43,185 nucleotides of DNA from Caulobacteraceae bacterium (GTDB lineage: Bacteria > Pseudomonadota > Alphaproteobacteria > Caulobacterales > Caulobacteraceae): positions 1-43,185 of the forward strand of contig JAQGIW010000286.1 of NCBI GenBank assembly GCA_028290905.1, written 5' to 3'. Under the pieces are notes generated by a model, which did no database searches, was not told where the DNA came from, and worked only from the letters and a program-made list of their open reading frames with translations. The translations under genes and the position numbers were made by a program. This document shows, one piece after another, positions 26,970 to 36,588 of this stretch. Every line of letters starts with the position of its first letter. Within the stretch, counting starts at the first letter, position 1.

Positions 26970-27492
26970 GTGGGAACTACTCGGTCCTTGGAGCGGCGCC
27001 GCGCGAATGGCTCGACCCGCACATCCATGACCGGGAATCTACGCGCGGGTCGCGTAAAGGATCGATGCGCACGTCGCGCTGGGAGATAGCGACAGCGTAA
27101 AAGGGGTCCGCCGTTAGCTTTGACCTCGAACCGTACCAGTCTGCTCCGAGAACGCGCGCAGCGCTTGGTCGAGCGGGGCGGCCGACAGGATGCTGGCGTC
27201 GGACGCGGAGCGACTGCGGGATCGCCTGTCGCGGCTGCAGGCCATGTTGAACGCCTGAGGGGGCGTCTTCCGCTACTTCGAGCCAGTCACCGTGTCACTA
27301 GCTCAGTAAAATTAAGAAAACCTATCGCAATAGACTTGCCACGTTCGCTATATTTGGCGCCATAGCCGCACCAAGCGGCGTCACGATCACTGAGCTTGCG
27401 AATTCGCGCGTCGCGCGGGCGGGAGACATTGTCCGCTTTAGATTGGGTTCATCAGTAACAGGCCGCTGCGCAATATCCGCATTACCTCAGGC
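26970..27492. other. Gene-poor stretch upstream of the kdp control region
   Basis: About 520 bp with no confident gene. From ~27290 to 27500 it is clearly more AT-rich than the rest of the window (for example AAAATTAAGAAAACCT). The only coding-like signal is a broken small frame at 27120-27258. No tRNA, insertion sequence or phage gene is visible. Confidence 0.6.
27120..27258 (+). pseudogene. Possible frameshifted small helical protein gene
   Basis: A frame from TTG 27120 gives SLLRERAQRLVER and then degenerates. A frame shifted by one base gives AADRMLASDAERLRDRL and SRLQAMLNA to a stop at 27258. Removing one G from GGGG at 27175-27178 joins them into one ~45-residue charged helix. This could be a decayed small gene, a sequencing error, or chance. 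Confidence 0.3.
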
Positions 27493-27493
27493 G

Positions 27494-27510
27494 TTTATGT
27501 TTCGTTTATG
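27494..27510 (+). promoter_or_regulatory. Candidate KdpE operator
   Basis: TTTATG-N5-TTTATG (27494-27499 and 27505-27510) is a direct repeat with an 11-bp period. It closely matches the E. coli KdpE site TTTATA-N5-TTTACA. It lies 78 bp upstream of the first ORF of the kdp operon in a local AT-rich patch, and about 55-75 bp before the start expected from the promoter below, the same spacing as in E. coli. Confidence 0.6.
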
Positions 27511-27530
27511 GCGCGGCTCGGCGACAGGCT

Positions 27531-27560
27531 TTGAGTCTTTAGGCCAGCGCCGGCTAGGTT
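27531..27560 (+). promoter_or_regulatory. Candidate kdp promoter
   Basis: TTGAGT (27531-27536) and TAGGTT (27555-27560) are separated by 18 bp. This is a weak sigma70-like promoter, as expected for one that needs activation by KdpE. The assignment rests mainly on its distance from the operator. Confidence 0.35.
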
Positions 27561-27587
27561 TCACCTCCCAAGTCAAACGGAGCCGTC

Positions 27588-27671
27588 ATGCTTGATATCC
27601 TGTTCGTGGCGGCCGGTGTCGCCCTGTTCGCGGCCTTCGGCCTTTACGCCGTCCTGTTGAGGCGTGTCTGA
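27588..27671 (+). CDS. 27-aa single-span membrane microprotein ahead of kdpF
   Basis: ATG 27588 with GGAG five bases upstream opens a 27-codon frame: [18 protein letters not shown], then LYAVLLRRV. It is one hydrophobic helix with a basic C-terminal end, so it should sit in the inner membrane. It ends two bases before the start of kdpF and has a good Shine-Dalgarno, so it is very probably translated. It resembles KdpF in size and layout but lacks the typical LLRPDKF ending. It may be a second KdpF-like subunit or stabiliser. Confidence 0.65.
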   Translation: MLDILFVAAGVALFAAFGLYAVLLRRV

Positions 27672-27673
27672 CC

Positions 27674-27760
27674 ATGCTGGTCACGGTCCTCTACGTGGCG
27701 GGCGCGGTCGTGGTGACCGTCTACATGCTGGCGGCGCTGCTGCGTCCCGACAAGTTCTGA
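27674..27760 (+). CDS. kdpF: Potassium-transporting ATPase subunit KdpF
   Basis: 28-aa single-span peptide, [18 protein letters not shown] then [10 protein letters not shown]. The ending LLRPDKF is the hallmark of KdpF, which stabilises the KdpABC complex in the inner membrane. GAGG lies 12 bp upstream. It begins two bases after the preceding microgene and is followed by kdpA after 32 bp. Confidence 0.88.
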   Translation: MLVTVLYVAGAVVVTVYMLAALLRPDKF

Positions 27761-27792
27761 AAACAAGTTTCAAGAATAGCGGAAATCATCCC

Positions 27793-29496
27793 ATGAACAT
27801 TGAGGGTTGGGCCGAGATCGTTCTGACGATCGGCCTCGCCGTCGGCCTCGGCTGGCCGCTCGGCATCTACATGGCGCGCGTATGGCAGGGCGAACGCACC
27901 TGGCTCGATCCGGTGCTGGGTCCGGTGGAGCGCGCCTACAACGCTCTCGTGGGATTGAAGCCGGACAAAGGTCAGGGGTGGCTCGCCTATACCCTGTCGC
28001 TGCTAGCCTTCAGCGCAGCGTCCTTCCTCTTCCTCTACGCCATCTTGCGGTTGCAGGGACACCTGCCGCTCAACCCGCAGGGCTTCGCGGGCATGGCGCC
28101 GGATCTGGCCTTCAACACCGCCATCAGCTTCGTCACCAACACCAACTGGCAGTTCTATTCGGGCGAGAGCGCCGCCAGCCACTTTTCCCAGATGGCCGGC
28201 TTCACCGTCCAGAACTTCGCCTCGGCTGCGGCGGCCATCGCGGTCGCGGCGGCCATGGCGCGCGCCTTCGCCGCCAACCGAGGTGAGACCCTCGGCAACT
28301 TCTGGACGGATCTGTTCCGGATCAGCTTCTACATCCTGCTGCCCCTGTCGGTGGCGATAGGTCTTTGCCTGGCGGCGCTCGGCGTCCCTCAGGTCTTGCT
28401 GGCCCATGTGGACGCCCACACCATCGAAGGCGCCAAGCAATCGATCGCCCTGGGGCCGGTCGCGAGCCAGGAAGCCATCAAGATGCTGGGCACCAACGGC
28501 GGCGGGTTCTTCAACGCCAATTCCGCCCACCCCTTCGAGAACCCGAATCCGCTCAGCAACCTGATCGAGATGGTCAGTATGAACGTGCTGGCCTTCGCCT
28601 GCGTGGTCGCCTTCGGCCGCGTCACGGGACTACGCCGGGAGGCCCGGGCCCTGGTGGTCGTCATGACCCTGATGGTCACCGCGGCAGCGGGGGCCATCTA
28701 CTGGGCGGAGACCCAGCCGACTCCCGCCCTGATGGCGGCCCACGTGCACGCCATCCCCAACATGGAGGGCAAGGAGGTCCGCTTCGGCGCCGCCGCCACG
28801 GCGGTGTTCGCGGCCATGACCACCGGCGCCTCCTGCGGCGCGATCAACGGCTGGCACGAGAGCTTCACCCCCGTCGGCGGCGGCGTGGCGATGTTCATGA
28901 TCCAGCTGGCCGAAATGCTGCCGGGCGGCGTCGGTTCGGGCCTCTACGGCATGATCGTCATGGCCCTGGTGGCCGTGTTCGTGGCCGGCCTGATGGTCGG
29001 ACGTACGCCCGAATACCTCGGCAAGAAGATCGAGGCCCGCGAGATGAAGCTGGCCATGCTCGCGGTGTTGATCCTGACCGCCTCGATCCTGCTCTTCGCC
29101 GCCGCGGCCGCTGTGCTTCCGGTGGCCCTGAAGACGGTCTCGGCCAGCGGACCCCACGGGCTGTCGGAGATTCTCTACGCCTACACCTCGGCGACGGGGA
29201 ACAATGGTTCGGCCTTCGGCGGCCTGGGCTCCAATAGCTACTGGAACGTCACCATGGCGATCGCTATGTGGCTGGGCCGGTTCGGCTATGTCGTGCCGGT
29301 CCTGGCCATCGCCGGCGGCCTGGTCGTCAAGCCGAAGCTCGAGCCCACCGCCGGCACGCTCCCCACCCACGGGACGCTGTTCGTCAGCTTGCTCATCGGG
29401 GTGATCCTGATCCTCGGCGGCCTGCAGTACTTCCCGGCCCAGGCCCTCGGACCGATCGTCGAACACTTCCAGATGCTTGCCGTCACCAAATCCTGA
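27793..29496 (+). CDS. kdpA: Potassium-transporting ATPase subunit KdpA
   Basis: 567-aa K+-binding channel-like subunit of the KdpFABC pump in the inner membrane, of the Trk/Ktr/Kdp fold with four pore loops. The selectivity-filter regions are visible: [56 protein letters not shown] and [16 protein letters not shown] 27793 is chosen; the frame is open further up but covers kdpF. kdpB follows after 33 bp. Confidence 0.97.
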   Translation: MNIEGWAEIVLTIGLAVGLGWPLGIYMARVWQGERTWLDPVLGPVERAYNALVGLKPDKGQGWLAYTLSLLAFSAASFLFLYAILRLQGHLPLNPQGFAGMAPDLAFNTAISFVTNTNWQFYSGESAASHFSQMAGFTVQNFASAAAAIAVAAAMARAFAANRGETLGNFWTDLFRISFYILLPLSVAIGLCLAALGVPQVLLAHVDAHTIEGAKQSIALGPVASQEAIKMLGTNGGGFFNANSAHPFENPNPLSNLIEMVSMNVLAFACVVAFGRVTGLRREARALVVVMTLMVTAAAGAIYWAETQPTPALMAAHVHAIPNMEGKEVRFGAAATAVFAAMTTGASCGAINGWHESFTPVGGGVAMFMIQLAEMLPGGVGSGLYGMIVMALVAVFVAGLMVGRTPEYLGKKIEAREMKLAMLAVLILTASILLFAAAAAVLPVALKTVSASGPHGLSEILYAYTSATGNNGSAFGGLGSNSYWNVTMAIAMWLGRFGYVVPVLAIAGGLVVKPKLEPTAGTLPTHGTLFVSLLIGVILILGGLQYFPAQALGPIVEHFQMLAVTKS

Positions 29497-29529
29497 CCAG
29501 AACAACAATCGATAAGGATCACTGATCCC

Positions 29530-31593
29530 ATGACTTCCGCCGTCACCGCCAAGCCGCATGGCGCCCTTCTGGGCCGGGCCGGGCCGCAAGGCGCGCTTCT
29601 GCGCCGCGCCGCGCTCGACTCCTTCGTCAAGCTCGATCCTCGCAGGCTGACCGGCAACCCGGTCATTCTCGCCACCGAGGTCGTGGCCGTGCTCGCCACC
29701 GCCTCGTTCGTCGACGCGGCCCTCCGCCATGCGCCGGTGAGCTTCGCCCTGCAGATCGCCCTGTGGCTCTGGGCCACCGTGCTCTTCGCCAACTTCGCCG
29801 AGAGCGTCGCCGAGGGGCGGGGCAAGGCGGCGGCCGACAGCCTGCGGGCCGCCCGCGTCACCACCAAGGCCAAGCTGCTCACGGATCCGGAGAAGGGGGT
29901 CATCGCCCTGGTCGCCTCGCACGAGCTCGTCCCGGGGCAGATCATCCTCGTGGAGTCCGGCGACGTCATCCCGGCCGACGGCGAGATCATCGAGGGGGTG
30001 GCGTCGGTGAACGAGTCGGCGATCACCGGGGAATCCGCCCCGGTGATCCGCGAAAGCGGCGGCGACCGCTCGGCGGTCACCGGCGGCACCACCATCGTCT
30101 CCGACTGGCTCCGGATCCGCGTGACCTCCGGCCCGGGGACCAGCTTCCTCGACCGCATGATCGCCATGGTCGAGGGCGCCAACCGGCGCAAGACGCCCAA
30201 CGAGATCGCCCTGGCGGTCCTGCTCGCCGGCCTGACCCTGGTCTTCATGGTCGCCGTCGTCAGCCTGCTGGGCCTCGGCAAATATTCCGGCGTGAAGCTG
30301 GACCCGATCATCCTGGGCGCGCTGTTCGTCTGCCTGATCCCCACCACCATCGGCGGCCTTCTCTCCGCCGTCGGCATCGCCGGCATGGACCGCCTGCTCA
30401 AGGTCAATGTCCTGGCGACCTCGGGACGGGCCGTGGAAGCCGCCGGCGACGTCGACACCCTGCTGCTCGACAAGACCGGCACCATCACCTTCGGCAACCG
30501 CATGGCCACCGAAGTGGTCGCCGCCCCCGGCGTGCCCGAGGAGCGGGCCCTGATGGCGGCGGTGATGGCCTCGATCGCCGACGACACGGCAGAGGGACGC
30601 TCGATCCTGGAATTGGCCCGCGAACAGCACGGCCTCGTCGTGCCCGTGCCGGCCAAGTTCACCGCGATCCCCTTCAGCGCCACCACCCGCCTGTCCGGCC
30701 TGGACAGCGACGGTGTCCAATGGCGCAAGGGCGCCGTCGACGCGATCTATCGCCTGGTGGGGCTCACCCCCTCGGAGGTCCCGCGAGAGGTCCTGGCCAC
30801 GGTCGAGCGCATTTCCCGCTCGGGGGGCACGCCGCTGGCCTGCGCCCAGGACGGCAAGCTGGTGGGCGTCATCCACCTCAAGGACGTGGTCAAGCCGGGG
30901 GTGAAGGAGCGCTTCGCCGATCTGCGCCGGATGGGCCTGCGGACGGTGATGATCACCGGCGACAATCCGGTCACCGCGGCCACCATCGCCTCGGAGGCCG
31001 GCGTCGACGACTTCCTCGCCGAGGCGACTCCGGAGGACAAGCTGCGCCTGATCCGCGAGGAGCAGAAGAAGGGCCGGCTGGTGGCGATGTGCGGCGACGG
31101 CTCCAACGACGCGCCCGCGCTCGCACAGGCCGACGTCGGCGTGGCCATGCAGACCGGCACCCAGGCCGCGCGCGAGGCCGGCAACATGGTCGACCTCGAC
31201 AGCGATCCCACCAAGCTCATCGAGATCGTCGAGGTCGGCAAGCAGCTGCTGATCACCCGCGGCGCCCTGACCACGTTCTCCATCGCCAATGATGTGGCCA
31301 AGTACTTCGCCATCATCCCGGCGATGTTCGTGGTCTCGCTGCCGGCCCTGAGCGCCATCAACATCATGGGCCTGGCCAATCCTCACAGCGCCATCCTCTC
31401 GGCCGTCATCTTCAACGCCCTGGTGATCGTCGCCCTGATCCCCCTGGCCCTGCGCGGCGTGAAATACCGCGCTATCGGCGCCGGCCCGCTGCTGTCGCAA
31501 AATCTGCTGATCTACGGATTGGGCGGGGTGATCGCGCCCTTCATCGGCATCAAGGCGATCGATCTCCTGATCCACGCCATCAACCTCGCCTAG
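29530..31593 (+). CDS. kdpB: Potassium-transporting ATPase subunit KdpB
   Basis: 687-aa P-type ATPase that powers K+ uptake. The actuator motif is TGES (166-169); the Ser in this loop is the site of inhibitory phosphorylation known for E. coli KdpB. The phosphorylated Asp314 lies in [29 protein letters not shown] closes the P domain. Membrane spans flank these. ATG 29530 has AAGGA 12 bp upstream. kdpC starts 12 bp after the stop. Confidence 0.97.
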   Translation: MTSAVTAKPHGALLGRAGPQGALLRRAALDSFVKLDPRRLTGNPVILATEVVAVLATASFVDAALRHAPVSFALQIALWLWATVLFANFAESVAEGRGKAAADSLRAARVTTKAKLLTDPEKGVIALVASHELVPGQIILVESGDVIPADGEIIEGVASVNESAITGESAPVIRESGGDRSAVTGGTTIVSDWLRIRVTSGPGTSFLDRMIAMVEGANRRKTPNEIALAVLLAGLTLVFMVAVVSLLGLGKYSGVKLDPIILGALFVCLIPTTIGGLLSAVGIAGMDRLLKVNVLATSGRAVEAAGDVDTLLLDKTGTITFGNRMATEVVAAPGVPEERALMAAVMASIADDTAEGRSILELAREQHGLVVPVPAKFTAIPFSATTRLSGLDSDGVQWRKGAVDAIYRLVGLTPSEVPREVLATVERISRSGGTPLACAQDGKLVGVIHLKDVVKPGVKERFADLRRMGLRTVMITGDNPVTAATIASEAGVDDFLAEATPEDKLRLIREEQKKGRLVAMCGDGSNDAPALAQADVGVAMQTGTQAAREAGNMVDLDSDPTKLIEIVEVGKQLLITRGALTTFSIANDVAKYFAIIPAMFVVSLPALSAINIMGLANPHSAILSAVIFNALVIVALIPLALRGVKYRAIGAGPLLSQNLLIYGLGGVIAPFIGIKAIDLLIHAINLA

Positions 31594-31605
31594 GATCCAC
31601 TCGAA

Positions 31606-32193
31606 ATGGTTCAGCATCTTCGTCCCGCGATCGTCAGCGTGGTTCTGTTCACGCTCTTCCTCGGCCTTGCCTATCCCCTGGCGATGACCGGCCTGATCGG
31701 CGCGGTCTTCCCCGTCCAGGCCGGCGGCAGCCTGGTGAAGGATGGGTCGGGTCAGGTGATCGGCTCGTCTCTGCTCGCCCAGGGCTTCGCCAGGCCGCAG
31801 TACCTGCATCCCAGGCCGTCCGCCGCGGGGAGTGGCTACGATCCCCTGAATTCGGGAGGGTCCAATCTGGGTCCCCTCGACAAGAAGCTGATCGATCGCG
31901 TCAAGGGCGACGCCGCCTCCATCGCCAAGTCGGATGGGGCCGCCTCGATCCCCGCCGACGCCGTGACCACCTCCGCCAGCGGTCTCGACCCCGACGTGTC
32001 GCCCGAAAACGCCCGCATGCAGACGGCGCGGATCGCGGCGGCCCGCGGCGTGGCGGCGCAGGCGGTCCAGGCCGTGATCGATTCCGGCACCCAGAACCCC
32101 CTGCTGGGCTTCATTGGAGATCCGGCCGTCAATGTCCTGGCCGTCAACCGCGCTCTCGACGCGCGCTTTCCGATGGCTCAACCTAGGGCGTGA
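31606..32193 (+). CDS. kdpC: Potassium-transporting ATPase subunit KdpC
   Basis: 195-aa subunit with one N-terminal membrane span (IVSVVLFTLFLGLAYPLAMTG) and a periplasmic domain. It shows the family stretch VIGSSLLAQGFARPQYLHPRPSAA and YDPLNSGGSNLGP. It is needed for assembly and K+ affinity of KdpFABC. The stop overlaps the GTG start of kdpD by 4 bp. Confidence 0.95.
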   Translation: MVQHLRPAIVSVVLFTLFLGLAYPLAMTGLIGAVFPVQAGGSLVKDGSGQVIGSSLLAQGFARPQYLHPRPSAAGSGYDPLNSGGSNLGPLDKKLIDRVKGDAASIAKSDGAASIPADAVTTSASGLDPDVSPENARMQTARIAAARGVAAQAVQAVIDSGTQNPLLGFIGDPAVNVLAVNRALDARFPMAQPRA

Positions 32194-34904
32194 CCCCAAC
32201 GGAACCTACCCGTCCGGATCCCGACGCGCTTCTGCGGGAAGCCAGGAAGCAGGCTCGCGGACGGTTGAAGGTTTACCTCGGCATGGCTCCGGGGGTGGGG
32301 AAGACCTACGAGATGCTGGCCAGCGGCAAGCGGCGCCTGCTCGAGGGGATCGATGTCGCCGTCGGCGTCGTCGAGACGCACGGCCGCAAGGAGACCGAGG
32401 CGCTGCTGGACGGCCTGGAGGTGCTGCCGCGGATCCCGATCGACTATCGCGGCCGCCAGCTGATGGAATTCGACCTCGACGCCGCGCTGCGCCGTCGTCC
32501 CTCCCTTCTGCTGGTCGACGAATACGCCCACACCAATGCGCCGGGTTCGCGGCACCCCAAGCGGTGGCAGGATGTCGAGGAGCTGCTGGCCGCCGGCATC
32601 GACGTCGACACCACCCTCAACGTCCAGCACCTGGAGAGCCTCGTCGACGTGATCTGGAAGATCACCGGCGTGCGGGTGCGCGAGACGGTTCCTGACTCGG
32701 CGCTGTCCGCCGCCGACGAGGTCGAACTGGTCGACATCACCCCCCAGGAACTCCTCGAGCGGCTGCACTCGGGCAAGGTCTACATGGCCGAGACCGCGCG
32801 CCTGGCAGGCGACAACTTCTTCAAGCCCGAGAACCTCACCGCGCTTCGCGAGATGGCGCTGCGCCGGGCGGCCCAGACGGTGGACGACCAGATGGTCGGC
32901 GCCATGCGCCGGCAGGGAATCGAGGGCCCGTGGGCGGCGGGTGAGCGCATCCTGGTCCTTGTCGGCGGCGACGCCCTCGCCAGCTCCCTGGTGCGGGCGG
33001 GCCGGCGGCTGGCCGACCTCATGGACGCCCCCTGGGTCGTGGCCCATGTCGAACGGCCCAATCAGCCCGCTCCCCGAGCCCAGTCCGCCCGCTGGGTGAG
33101 CGAGGCCATGAAGCTGGCCGAACGGCTGGGTGGATCGAGCGTCGTCCTGACCGGCGACGACCTGCCGGGCGCGGTGCTCGACTACGCCCGCCGCAACAAC
33201 GTCACCCAGATCGTCGTCGGCAAGTCGCCGGAGCGCCTGTGGCGGACGCTCATCGGCCGGTCGCTGGCCAATGCGCTCTTGCGCCGCTCGGGCGGCGCCT
33301 CCCTCAATTTCGTCAGCGCCGGCGCGCCGGACGCCGCGCGCGAGGAGGAGCCGAATGCGTCGGCCGAGCCTGGCTGGCGGCGCTGGAGAGGCTATGTCGG
33401 CGGCTCGGTGCTGATCGCGGCGGCCACCGCCATCGCCTTCTTCCTCGATCGCTATTCCACGGGCGGCGACCTCGCCATGATCTTCCTGGCCGGCGTCCTG
33501 ATCAGCGGCCTGGCCTTCGGCCTGCGCCCCGCCCTGTGGGCGTCGGCCCTGGCCATCCTTTCCTACAACTACTTCTTCCTCGAACCGCGGTTCTCCCTCG
33601 TCATCGGCCACGCCGCCGACGTGCTGACCTTCACGATCTTCTTCGCCGTCGCCGCTGCATCGGGCTGGCTCACCGGCAGGGTGCGCGACCAGGCGCAGCT
33701 GTCGTCACGGCGGGCCGCGGCGGTGACCGCCCTCCTGGCGGCGAGCCGCCGGCTCTCCGGCGCCGCCAACCAGGAGGAGACGGCGCGGGTCCTGGCCGAA
33801 CAGGCGTCGGCGGCGGCGGGAGGCCGGGCCGTGGTTCTGCTGCCCAAGGCCCAGGACCTGGTTCTCGCGGCCGCCGCGCCCGCGTCGATCATTCTCACCA
33901 CCGCCGAAATGGCGGCGGCCCGCTGGGCCTGGGAGCGGGGAGAGGCGGCGGGGGCGGGGACAGGAACCCTTCCCCAGCTCGGCTGGACCTTCCGCCCCCT
34001 CGTCGGGGTGCGGGGGCGGGCGGGTGTCGCCGGGGTGGAGCTGAACGCCTCGGGGGCGTTGGGCGAGGAGCGCCTGGTCGCCGCCATGCTCGACCAGGGC
34101 GCGGTCGCCCTCGAACGCGCCCAGCTCGCCGCCGTCACCGTGGAGAACGAGGCGCTGCGCCGGTCCGATAAGTTGCGCGCGGCGCTGCTGAACTCGATCA
34201 GCCACGATCTGCGCACCCCCCTCTCCACCGTCATGGGCTCGGCGACGACCCTGATCGACTATGGCCCGACCCTGAAGCCGGAAGTCGCCAGCGACCTGTT
34301 GGTCAGCATCCGCGAGGAGGCCGAACGCCTCAACCGCTACGTCGGCGACCTGCTGGACATGACGCGACTGGAAGGCGGCGCCCTGCGCACCCGGTCCGAG
34401 TGGACCGACGCCCGGGACGTGCTGGGCGCCGCGATCGCGCGGGTGGAGCGCCGGCTCGGGCATCGCCGCCTCACCCGCGACTTCCCGCCCGACCTGTCCG
34501 TGGTGCAGGTGGACCCGGGCCTGTTGGAGCAGGCAATCGTCAACGTGTTGGAGAACGCCATCGCCTACAGCCCCGATGCGTCGCTCATCGAGGTCGCCGC
34601 CTACGAGGATCGGGGCAGCGTGCTGATCTCTATCGAGGACGAAGGGCCGGGAATCCCCAAGGCCGACATCGAACGCATCTTCGAAAAGTTCCGCCGCCTC
34701 GAGGAACCCTCGGACCGCGGCCCGAGCGATCGCAACAAGGGCGCCGGCCTGGGCCTCTCCATCGCCCGGGGCTTCATCGAGGCTATGGGGGGCCGGATCG
34801 CGGCGGCCAGTCCGCTGCACCAGGGGCGGGGCACGCGCATCCTCATCAGCCTCCCCAAGGCGCCCGGCGCGGCGTCCTCAGTGCTCCCGGCCGCCGCCGA
34901 ATGA
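32190..34904 (+). CDS. kdpD: Sensor histidine kinase KdpD
   Basis: 904-aa turgor/K+-sensing kinase. In order: the KdpD N-terminal domain with Walker A GMAPGVGKT (31-39) and DEYAHTNAPGSRHPKRWQD; a universal-stress-protein-like domain (about 250-370); four membrane spans (DUF4118, about 405-495); a GAF-like region; the H-box SISHDLRTPLSTVMG with His672; and ATP-binding VLENAIAYSP, DEGPGIP and GAGLGLSIARGF. The GTG start overlaps kdpC, and the stop overlaps kdpE by 4 bp, so the regulators are part of the pump operon. Confidence 0.96.
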   Translation: MTPTEPTRPDPDALLREARKQARGRLKVYLGMAPGVGKTYEMLASGKRRLLEGIDVAVGVVETHGRKETEALLDGLEVLPRIPIDYRGRQLMEFDLDAALRRRPSLLLVDEYAHTNAPGSRHPKRWQDVEELLAAGIDVDTTLNVQHLESLVDVIWKITGVRVRETVPDSALSAADEVELVDITPQELLERLHSGKVYMAETARLAGDNFFKPENLTALREMALRRAAQTVDDQMVGAMRRQGIEGPWAAGERILVLVGGDALASSLVRAGRRLADLMDAPWVVAHVERPNQPAPRAQSARWVSEAMKLAERLGGSSVVLTGDDLPGAVLDYARRNNVTQIVVGKSPERLWRTLIGRSLANALLRRSGGASLNFVSAGAPDAAREEEPNASAEPGWRRWRGYVGGSVLIAAATAIAFFLDRYSTGGDLAMIFLAGVLISGLAFGLRPALWASALAILSYNYFFLEPRFSLVIGHAADVLTFTIFFAVAAASGWLTGRVRDQAQLSSRRAAAVTALLAASRRLSGAANQEETARVLAEQASAAAGGRAVVLLPKAQDLVLAAAAPASIILTTAEMAAARWAWERGEAAGAGTGTLPQLGWTFRPLVGVRGRAGVAGVELNASGALGEERLVAAMLDQGAVALERAQLAAVTVENEALRRSDKLRAALLNSISHDLRTPLSTVMGSATTLIDYGPTLKPEVASDLLVSIREEAERLNRYVGDLLDMTRLEGGALRTRSEWTDARDVLGAAIARVERRLGHRRLTRDFPPDLSVVQVDPGLLEQAIVNVLENAIAYSPDASLIEVAAYEDRGSVLISIEDEGPGIPKADIERIFEKFRRLEEPSDRGPSDRNKGAGLGLSIARGFIEAMGGRIAAASPLHQGRGTRILISLPKAPGAASSVLPAAAE

Positions 34905-35593
34905 CCGCTCACAAGCCCCGCATCCTCGTCATCGACGACGATCCCCAGATCCACCGGTTCCTGGCTCCCGCCCTCGAGGCGGCCGGCTACGAGCACGTCC
35001 GCGCCGACACCGCCGCCGCCGGACTGGCTCTGATCGCCAACCGCCCGCCGGAGGCGGTGATCCTGGATCTCGGCCTTCCCGACATGGACGGCAAACAGGC
35101 CCTGGAGCGGGCCCGGGCCTTCTACGACGGGCCCATCCTGATCCTCTCGGCCCGCGATCGCGAGATGGAGAAGATCGAGTCGCTCGACCTGGGCGCCGTC
35201 GACTATGTCGAAAAACCTTTTCATGTCGGGGAGTTGCTGGCGCGTCTTCGTGTCGCCATGCGCCAGAGGCTGAATCAGATGGGGACCCGGCCGGTGGTGC
35301 GCGCGGGCGATATCGAAGTCGATCTGATCAAGCGGCTGGTGAGCCGGAGCGGCGAACCGGTCCGGCTCTCGCCGCGGGAGTACGACCTGCTGGCCAAGCT
35401 GGTGGAGGCCGGCGGCCGCGTGGTCACCCACCGCCAGCTGCTCGCCTCGGTGTGGGGGCCGGCCAATGTCGAGGATGTCCAGTACCTGCGCGTCTTCGTC
35501 GGTCACCTGCGCCAGAAGCTCGAGCCCGACCCCGCCACGCCCCGCTACCTGATCACCGAAAGCGGCGTCGGCTACCGCTTCGTCTCCGACTGA
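34901..35593 (+). CDS. kdpE: Response regulator KdpE
   Basis: 230-aa OmpR/PhoB-type activator of kdp. The receiver has Asp56 in AVILDLGLPDMDG and Lys105. The winged helix includes LSPREYDLLAKLVEAGGRVVTHRQLL and VEDVQYLRVFVGHLRQKLE. ATG 34901 overlaps the kdpD stop. Its likely target is the TTTATG direct repeat at 27494-27510. The inverted repeat at 35611-35737 follows directly and could end the operon. Confidence 0.96.
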   Translation: MTAHKPRILVIDDDPQIHRFLAPALEAAGYEHVRADTAAAGLALIANRPPEAVILDLGLPDMDGKQALERARAFYDGPILILSARDREMEKIESLDLGAVDYVEKPFHVGELLARLRVAMRQRLNQMGTRPVVRAGDIEVDLIKRLVSRSGEPVRLSPREYDLLAKLVEAGGRVVTHRQLLASVWGPANVEDVQYLRVFVGHLRQKLEPDPATPRYLITESGVGYRFVSD

Positions 35594-35610
35594 CAAGCAA
35601 GATAAGAATT

Positions 35611-35737
35611 TTACCACAGAGGACACAGAGGACACGGAGAAACAAGTAAGACAAGTTCTTTTGCGCTTCGCGCGAAGCGCAATCTGCTACTCTCCTTTCT
35701 CTTTCTTCTCCGTGTTCTCTGTGTCCTCTGTGGTTAA
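35611..35737. repeat. Long inverted repeat of 9-bp units with a perfect 20-bp palindrome, copy 2
   Basis: Left arm (35611-35643): TTACCACAGAGG, then ACACAGAGG, then ACACGGAGA. The right arm (about 35701-35737) is the reverse complement, ending CTCTGTGGTTAA. The same 20-bp palindrome TGCGCTTCGCGCGAAGCGCA sits between them at 35662-35681. Like copy 1, it fills the space between convergent genes (kdpE and mazG), and its right end supplies the mazG stop codon. Spacing and flanking bases differ from copy 1, so both belong to one family and are not a recent duplication. Confidence 0.85.
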
Positions 35738-36588
35738 ACCTTCTCTTCTGGCCTTTCGGCGTGCTTGGCCTCGTCCCAGAGGGCGTCCATCTCCGCGAGA
35801 TTGGACTGTTCGGGGGAGGAGCCGCGCTCGGCCAGAGCGCGCTCGATGTAGCCGAACCGGCGGGTGAACTTGGCGTTGGTTTCGCGCAGGGCGTCCTCCG
35901 GATCGACGTCAAGCTCCCGGGCGATGTTGGCGCAGACGAAGAGGACGTCGCCCAGTTCCTCGCGAGCCTTGGCGGTGTCGCCCGCCGCGACCTCCGCCTC
36001 CAGTTCCGCCACCTCCTCGCGCAGTTTGGCGAGAATCGCCTCGATGTGGGGCCAGACGAAGCCGACGCGCGCCGCCCGCCGCGAAAGCTTGCTGGCGCGG
36101 GTCAGCGCGGGGAGGGTGACGGCGATGTCGTCCAGCAGCCCGGCCGCCGGCTTCGCTCCCGACTGCGCCTTCCTGGCCCGCTCGGCGGCCTTGATCTCCT
36201 CCCAGGCGGCGGTCTGCTCGGCGGCGGTGCGCACCTCGGCGTCGCCGAACACATGCGGATGGCGCCGGATCATCTTGGCGCTGATGCCGCGCACGACGTC
36301 GTTAAAGTCGAAGGCGCCCGCCTCCCTGGCCATCTGGGCGTGGAAGACCACCTGCAGCAGCAGATCGCCAAGCTCCTCGGCGAGGTCGCCCATCGCCCCC
36401 CGCCGGATCGCATCGGCGACCTCATAGGCTTCTTCCACCGTATAGGGGGCGATCGTCGCGAAGGTCTGCTCGAGATCCCACGCGCAGCCGCCGGCGGGAT
36501 CGCGCAGGCGCGCCATGATCTTCAGGAGCTCGGCGATCGGCGGCTCACGCGACGCCGGCTCGGCGTCGGCGGCCGGCGCCGGGGTCAT
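35734..36588 (-). CDS. mazG: Nucleoside triphosphate pyrophosphohydrolase MazG
   Basis: 284-aa all-alpha NTP-PPase that hydrolyses (d)NTPs to monophosphates, a house-cleaning function. Two MazG repeats are visible. The first has [13 protein letters not shown] and [20 protein letters not shown]; the second has [12 protein letters not shown] and [20 protein letters not shown] 36588 overlaps the end of the transferase gene by 4 bp. The stop lies inside the inverted repeat at 35611-35737, which has probably replaced the original end of the gene. Confidence 0.94.
   Translation of the reverse strand: MTPAPAADAEPASREPPIAELLKIMARLRDPAGGCAWDLEQTFATIAPYTVEEAYEVADAIRRGAMGDLAEELGDLLLQVVFHAQMAREAGAFDFNDVVRGISAKMIRRHPHVFGDAEVRTAAEQTAAWEEIKAAERARKAQSGAKPAAGLLDDIAVTLPALTRASKLSRRAARVGFVWPHIEAILAKLREEVAELEAEVAAGDTAKAREELGDVLFVCANIARELDVDPEDALRETNAKFTRRFGYIERALAERGSSPEQSNLAEMDALWDEAKHAERPEEKV

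Noticed and set aside
27120-27365. 81-codon plus-strand frame from TTG
   Set aside because: Only the first ~18 codons look protein-like; the rest has no coding character. It is treated as a possible broken microgene instead.
28630-32199. 1189-codon open frame on the minus strand across kdpA, kdpB and kdpC
   Set aside because: It is antisense to three certain genes. Its composition (Gly/Asp/His/Arg-rich, no domains) is that of a high-GC shadow frame.
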